This document shows positions 59,219 through 64,000 of a stretch of 64,000 nucleotides of DNA, piece by piece (position 1 is the stretch's first letter; every line of letters starts with the position of its first letter). The notes beneath the pieces are model-generated. The model made no database searches and was not told where the DNA came from. It saw only the letters and a program-made list of their open reading frames with translations. The translations under genes were made by a program, and so were the position numbers. Source of the DNA: Rutidosis leptorrhynchoides (taxonomy: Eukaryota > Streptophyta > Magnoliopsida > Asterales > Asteraceae); assembly GCF_046630445.1 (NCBI RefSeq), contig NC_092338.1, positions 16,034,001 through 16,098,000 of the forward strand, in the 5' to 3' direction.

Positions 59219-59799
59219 CTAGCTTACGAACCCTCGCTTCGCGTCGGGGGTTTATTTTTCAATGTATTTTATTGTATTTAGTTTGTAAAATTATTTCGTG
59301 ATTAACGATGATGTCGTTGAAGCGCAACTCGAGTCGAACTAAAAGGTATAATCCGTGAAAGATTTAAATGTTATTTTAAATTAACAATATATGTGCATTT
59401 CCGCATTTCGCTATGGAATTGTCGACTTTTAAAAATTTAACGCAAAATCAACGTGTATGAAAAGTACCTCAAATATTTAGCGTTTTTTAAAAAGCGTCTG
59501 TTTTGCGTATAGTTAGTGATATTGTGTTCCTAAAATTATTTCGAGTTTAACGATGGTCCCGGAAAAATTTAACTCGTTGCGAGCGAGAAGATATGACCCG
59601 TTGAATATTTGGGTGGAGTTTATTTAAGATTTTTTTTTATGAAAATAGGTATTTGACACTTTGCCCCCTGTTTGGGGGTCGATTTTAATTTTTTAAAAAA
59701 GTGGGGTTTTTTTGGAAAATAAAAAAAGGTGAAAAAAGTGAAAGAACGAAAACGCCTCTGGTACTATTCATCATTTTTGTCTGGTAGTTAGTATAGTAA
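59219..59799 (-). mobile_element. Non-autonomous Helitron, family C (5' end approximate)
   Basis: On the minus strand the element ends with hairpin CCCCCGACGCGAAGCGAGGG, a short spacer TTCGTAAG and CTAG followed by T. On the plus strand this is CTAG at 59,219-59,222 after an A. The other end, near 59,799, reads ACTATACTAACTACCAGAC and is Helitron-like, but its first bases are not a clean TC. No coding sequence. Confidence 0.55.
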
Positions 59800-59864
59800 T
59801 TGTTTTGACATGATTTTAAATTTTTCTACAATATAATATAATATGATATAAGTATATTATATTA

Positions 59865-60404
59865 CTAGTGAAATGACCCGTGGAATCACGTGTTTGTTTA
59901 AATGAAACAGTTTAATGATACGTTTTAGGTATTAAGTGAACGTAAATGCTAAAGTCATTTAGTTTAATGACCCATGGAACCACATAGTTCGACTAAGAAA
60001 CTCGTCAGCTGAACATTTCATCAAACACTTAAAATGCATATTCAACCATCCACATCCAATCATAAGAGATAATATTGGTTGTCATTTTATTTTAAAAGTG
60101 TAAATTAAAATATAAATTTAGAATTGGTTTACTTCTGCCTACCTTTTATACCTTCTCGTACTCAATTCAAATTAATTAGTTAAAATAGTTCAAAATCATT
60201 TAACTTTAATAATTAAAATAATTATTAATAAGATTTAATAATAATAATTAATTAATAAGATTTAATTTTAATTCAAAATTATTTAAATTAATGATATCAC
60301 CCACCATTCTTAGATTTTTTTCTTTTTCTTTTTGATTATTTTTTAACAAATGAATTAGCCTAATAATGACATCATATTTATAGGATTTTAATATTAACTA
60401 TAGA
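59865..60404 (-). mobile_element. Non-autonomous Helitron, family B, complete
   Basis: On the minus strand it starts TCTATAGTTAATATTAAAAT after an A (plus-strand T at 60,405). It ends with hairpin CACGTG-ATTC-CACGGG then TCATTTCACTAG, followed by T. It is a sister of 13,690-14,113: the first 40 and last 150 bases align closely, and the extra length is in the middle. Confidence 0.85.
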
Positions 60405-60839
60405 TAATTATACCTTAAATTAAACTGTTATGCTCTTGTACTATAAGCTAAACTATATTTAATTCTAATTTAATACTCCGTACATAAAGAAAAAACATAT
60501 AATGCATGAGATCATTCTAAAATAACTAAACATTAGGATCGGGATAGATTAAGAATAAGTGAGTTTAATATAATAACAAAAATGGGCGAGTGACCTCCTA
60601 TTGCCCCTATTGCGCCGATAGAACGTTTGTTAAATTCGATTGACAAAAGGAGAAAAAATTGAAGTAAAAGAATCAAAGTAAAGTTATAAAAACCTGAGGT
60701 TTTCTTTAAAAAAAAATATGTTGTCAGCATAACGTAATGTATATGGACGAATAAAATGAATGAATAACAGAATTGAATATGAATATAGATATAAATGATG
60801 TGAAATTTTCGAGGATCAGGAATAACCATTAAAACCCAC

Positions 60840-61509
<670 letters not shown>

Positions 61510-61799
61510 ATTCTCGTACGTACAATTGTTTATTTTTTTTCAAAGAAATCATTTATATATGTTTTTTGGGGACAATCTCGTTTACCCAAATGACTCATTG
61601 TATAAACATTTCAAATAAAACTCGCTTTGAATATAGCACCAAAAAGGTAAAATTGATCCTTTGAGAGCCTTCAAAGAATCGATCCCATAACCAAAGTTGA
61701 ACATTAACTTAAATCAACATAAATTAAATACTCGTATATATATGCGTATTATAAATTATTTTGCGGTTGGAAAGCATATGGGGTGACAAACAACGAGAC

Positions 61800-62019
61800 T
61801 ACAAGACAAATAACGGATAGGGTAATATTTGTTGAAGATATATTGGAAATCTTTTGAAGCTTTCTCATTGGCTGTTCCAAAATTCCCAATATCAACCACA
61901 AAGATGTCACTTCTCAACTCCTACACATATCCCCCTTCTTTTAACATTCTTCATCATCACAAACAATTTAACAATATTTGCATTTTCATCTAATCAACCA
62001 CCACAAACAACCACTATCA
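61800..62019 (+). promoter_or_regulatory. LHCB3 upstream region
   Basis: Contains CATTGGCT (CCAAT box, reversed), GGATAGGGTA (a GATA-like element) and a CA-rich 5' leader (ACCACAAACAACCACTATCA) directly before the ATG. Such leaders are typical of plant photosynthesis genes. The TATA box and cap site were not fixed with certainty. Confidence 0.4.
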
Positions 62020-63044
62020 ATGGCTGCAGCTACTAGCTCCACCACTGTGATCAAAGCCACCCCATTCTTGGGTCAAACTAGATCATCTAACATCAACACA
62101 TTAAGAGAGGTTGTCTCCATGCCAAGTGCCAAATTCACCATGGTAATTTTAACTTGTTAAAAATTTAACATTTTAAGTGTTTATTTTTGCTTAGAGACTT
62201 CTATTCTAATAAGTAAACTGTTGGTTTATATTATTTTTATTTTTTTTTTATCAGGGAAATGAGTTGTGGTATGGACCTGACCGTGTTAAGTACTTGGGAC
62301 CATTTTCGGCTCAAACCCCGTCTTACTTGAACGGTGAATTCCCCGGTGATTACGGTTGGGACACCGCTGGTTTGTCCGCTGATCCCGAGGCTTTTGCTAA
62401 GAACAGGGCACTTGAGGTAACCATAACATACTTAACCGACTATTACAATGTGTAGAAGTGATTGATTTCATATAGCTTAAGTTTCGATATAAGTTACGAA
62501 AGGCTATAATGTTAATTTACTTGATCATGATTAGGTTATCCACGGGCGATGGGCCATGCTTGGAGCGCTCGGGTGTATCACACCCGAGGTTCTCGAAAAG
62601 TGGGTAAAAGTGGATTTCAAGGAGCCCGTTTGGTTCAAGGCCGGAGCCCAAATCTTCTCAGAAGGCGGTCTAGACTACCTAGGAAACCCAAACCTTGTCC
62701 ATGCTCAGAGCATACTGGCTGTGCTCGGGTTCCAAGTGATTCTAATGGGCCTTGTTGAGGGGTTCCGTATTAACGGGCTTGATGGGGTTGGAGATGGTAA
62801 CAACCTATACCCAGGTGGGCAATATTTTGACCCATTGGGCCTTGCAGATGACCCGGTGACTTTCGCTGAGTTGAAGGTGAAAGAGATCAAGAACGGAAGG
62901 CTTGCAATGTTCTCAATGTTTGGGTTTTTTGTGCAAGCAATTGTAACAGGAAAAGGCCCATTGGAGAACCTTTTGGACCATTTGGACAACCCTGTGGCTA
63001 ACAATGCATGGGTCTACGCAACCAAGTTTGTGCCCGGGTCATAG
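62020..63044 (+). CDS. LHCB3: Chlorophyll a/b-binding protein of LHCII type III (LHCB3)
   Basis: Three exons, 62,020-62,142, 62,255-62,416 and 62,535-63,044, give 264 residues. Residues 1 to about 41 are a Ser/Thr-rich plastid transit peptide ([18 protein letters not shown] to SAKFTM). The mature protein starts near [18 protein letters not shown]. This short N-terminus, without the longer phosphorylated segment of LHCB1/2, is what marks type III. Membrane helix 1 has the chlorophyll motif [14 protein letters not shown] and helix 3 has [14 protein letters not shown]. The trimer-related WYGPDR is present. The end is [15 protein letters not shown]3 joins LHCB1 and LHCB2 in M-type trimers in thylakoids and helps pass energy to photosystem II. 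All exons are intact, and the length is typical. Expression is expected to be light-driven (family knowledge). Confidence 0.95.
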
Positions 63045-63339
63045 ATTATGTAACCTTTCCATTATTCATGTAATTGCAAGTGTAGTGAGAAAATCTGTAG
63101 ATTATAATGATCGATTAATTCTACATATATTAAAGTATTCGTAACTTATTTTTTGATGCTCGTATTTACTTTACAAACTCATCATCACACCTAGAACGTT
63201 TGTAACTAAATTAGATAAATGGTTACGGCAGTACAAAGAAGATTAGAAAAAGAAAACATCTAATCCACATTTTTCATCTTAGCAGACAAAAAAAAAAAAA
63301 AAATTAAAAAAAAAATAAAGGAAAATCAAAAGCAGATAC
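63045..63339 (+). other. LHCB3 3' UTR and intergenic DNA
   Basis: The first 100-120 bases are likely the 3' UTR (AT-rich, with an AATTCTACATATATTAAAG stretch). The rest holds poly-A runs near 63,280-63,320 and no gene. Confidence 0.4.
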
Positions 63340-63830
63340 CTTTGAGATCCAGCAAGAAAATGCAGACACCAAGTAAAAAACCTAAAAGAAAGCCAAATGT
63401 GGCACACCGAACGACAACGAATGAAGCTACAAAAACAAAACCAAGCAGGAAACGCACACTTGACACTTACAGATGCACCAATATAAGCTTAACGATGGCG
63501 GATATCCGTCATCTATGAAAAACGACAGCCACTAATATACGTTTTTCAATCCTTTAACCACTAAGTTACATCATATGACTCATATATATAAAAAGTTGGA
63601 GTTAAAGTAAGCTATAACATAACATGAACTCTAGCAAAGCAAATTAATATTCACGCATCATCCAACCCACATTTTGATGGGGTCGATCATCTTCAGCTAA
63701 TAGCTAATAAGATAAATCAAGCAAAGTGATGAAGATTAGAGATTGAATTACGGAAAAAGCTAGTATATGAAAAGATGAACACTAACCTGATTGTCCGTCC
63801 CTGGATGCAAGTCTGTCTTTTTAATTCGTA
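63340..63830 (-). CDS. Possible exons of a membrane protein, partial at window edge
   Basis: 63,458-63,340 (minus) is open, with an AG before it and a GT donor after it (CTCAAAG|GTATCTG). It codes for a strongly hydrophobic stretch including GFVFVASFVVVRC and GFLLGFLLGVCIFLLDLK, which looks like two membrane segments. A second candidate exon ends at 63,787 (CAATCAG|GTTAGTG). The family is not recognised, the phase between the two is unproven, and the 5' part may lie beyond the right edge. The sequence up to 64,000 is purine-rich with no other support. Confidence 0.3.
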
Positions 63831-64000
63831 TGAATACATCTAGAAAAAATACAGGAAATGAAAAGATGAAATGGAAACTAGAAGAACAAGATTGGAAATG
63901 AGTAGAGTAATTGATAAGGATGAAAAAAGTAGGGATTGTTTAAGAAGGAGATGATCGGGATAACGAAGATGGTAAGCAAATAAGGAGGAAATAAGTGACG

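Noticed and set aside
60533-60829. 98-codon minus-strand frame near 60.7 kb
   Set aside because: Low-complexity hydrophobic sequence with no family resemblance and no splice or promoter support.
62705-63004. 99-codon minus-strand frame opposite LHCB3 exon 3
   Set aside because: Shadow of the GC-rich LHCB3 coding strand.

Overview
The window is nuclear DNA of a flowering plant, most likely a eudicot. The evidence is split genes with GT/AG introns, an LHCB3-type light-harvesting gene with a plastid transit peptide, plant-type Ty3/gypsy chromoviruses, Helitrons, hAT, Mutator-like and Emigrant-like MITEs, tRNA-derived SINEs and long AT, TC and TAA microsatellites. The gag-pol and LTR style reminds me of Asteraceae (composites), but that is an impression and not a proof. 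All exon boundaries below were placed by hand from reading frame, GT/AG sites and family knowledge.

Left arm (1-18,366). Tail exons of an unrecognised plus-strand gene (665-801) are followed by Helitron debris with a repeated terminal hairpin (1,246-2,846). Next come a PRELI/MSF1 lipid-transfer gene (plus, 3,341-4,061) and, converging on it, a nine-exon TRM5 tRNA m1G37 methyltransferase gene (minus, 8,515-4,735). A two-exon gene for an unknown serine-rich membrane protein follows (minus, 11,986-10,060). From 13 to 17.9 kb there is a dense belt of small transposons. Many have their target-site duplications readable: SINEs, a Helitron, an Emigrant-like element, hAT MITEs, and a perfect-looking 397-bp tandem duplication.

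Centre (18,367-53,421). This whole 35-kb block is one Ty1/copia element (minus strand, 238-bp LTRs, TSD AATTT) inflated by nested insertions. Inside it sits a Ty3/gypsy element (21,992-50,610, plus, TSD ATATG). That element carries two more chromoviruses: one in its left LTR (23,973-37,092, minus, TSD GGCGC) and one in its pol region (40,523-49,727, plus). All four are treated as fossils here. The chromovirus at 24-37 kb carries two extra reading frames between its 5' LTR and gag. One is an F-box protein and the other a very acidic protein with a repeated EEESEPEE-type motif. The LTR of the second element contains seven tandem stem-loops whose outer arms differ from unit to unit yet stay self-complementary, around a constant core. 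This covariation is the most surprising signal in the window.

Right arm (53,422-64,000). Mostly intergenic DNA with two Mutator-type MITEs, a SINE and diverged short repeats. It also holds a DUF1223 thioredoxin-fold gene (minus, 58,696-57,449) with a (TA)n array almost touching a splice donor, and two minus-strand Helitrons. One of these is a sister copy of the Helitron at 13.7 kb. The three-exon LHCB3 gene follows (plus, 62,020-63,044), then probable exons of a membrane protein on the minus strand near the right edge. The host genes are unrelated housekeeping and photosynthesis genes and do not form a pathway.
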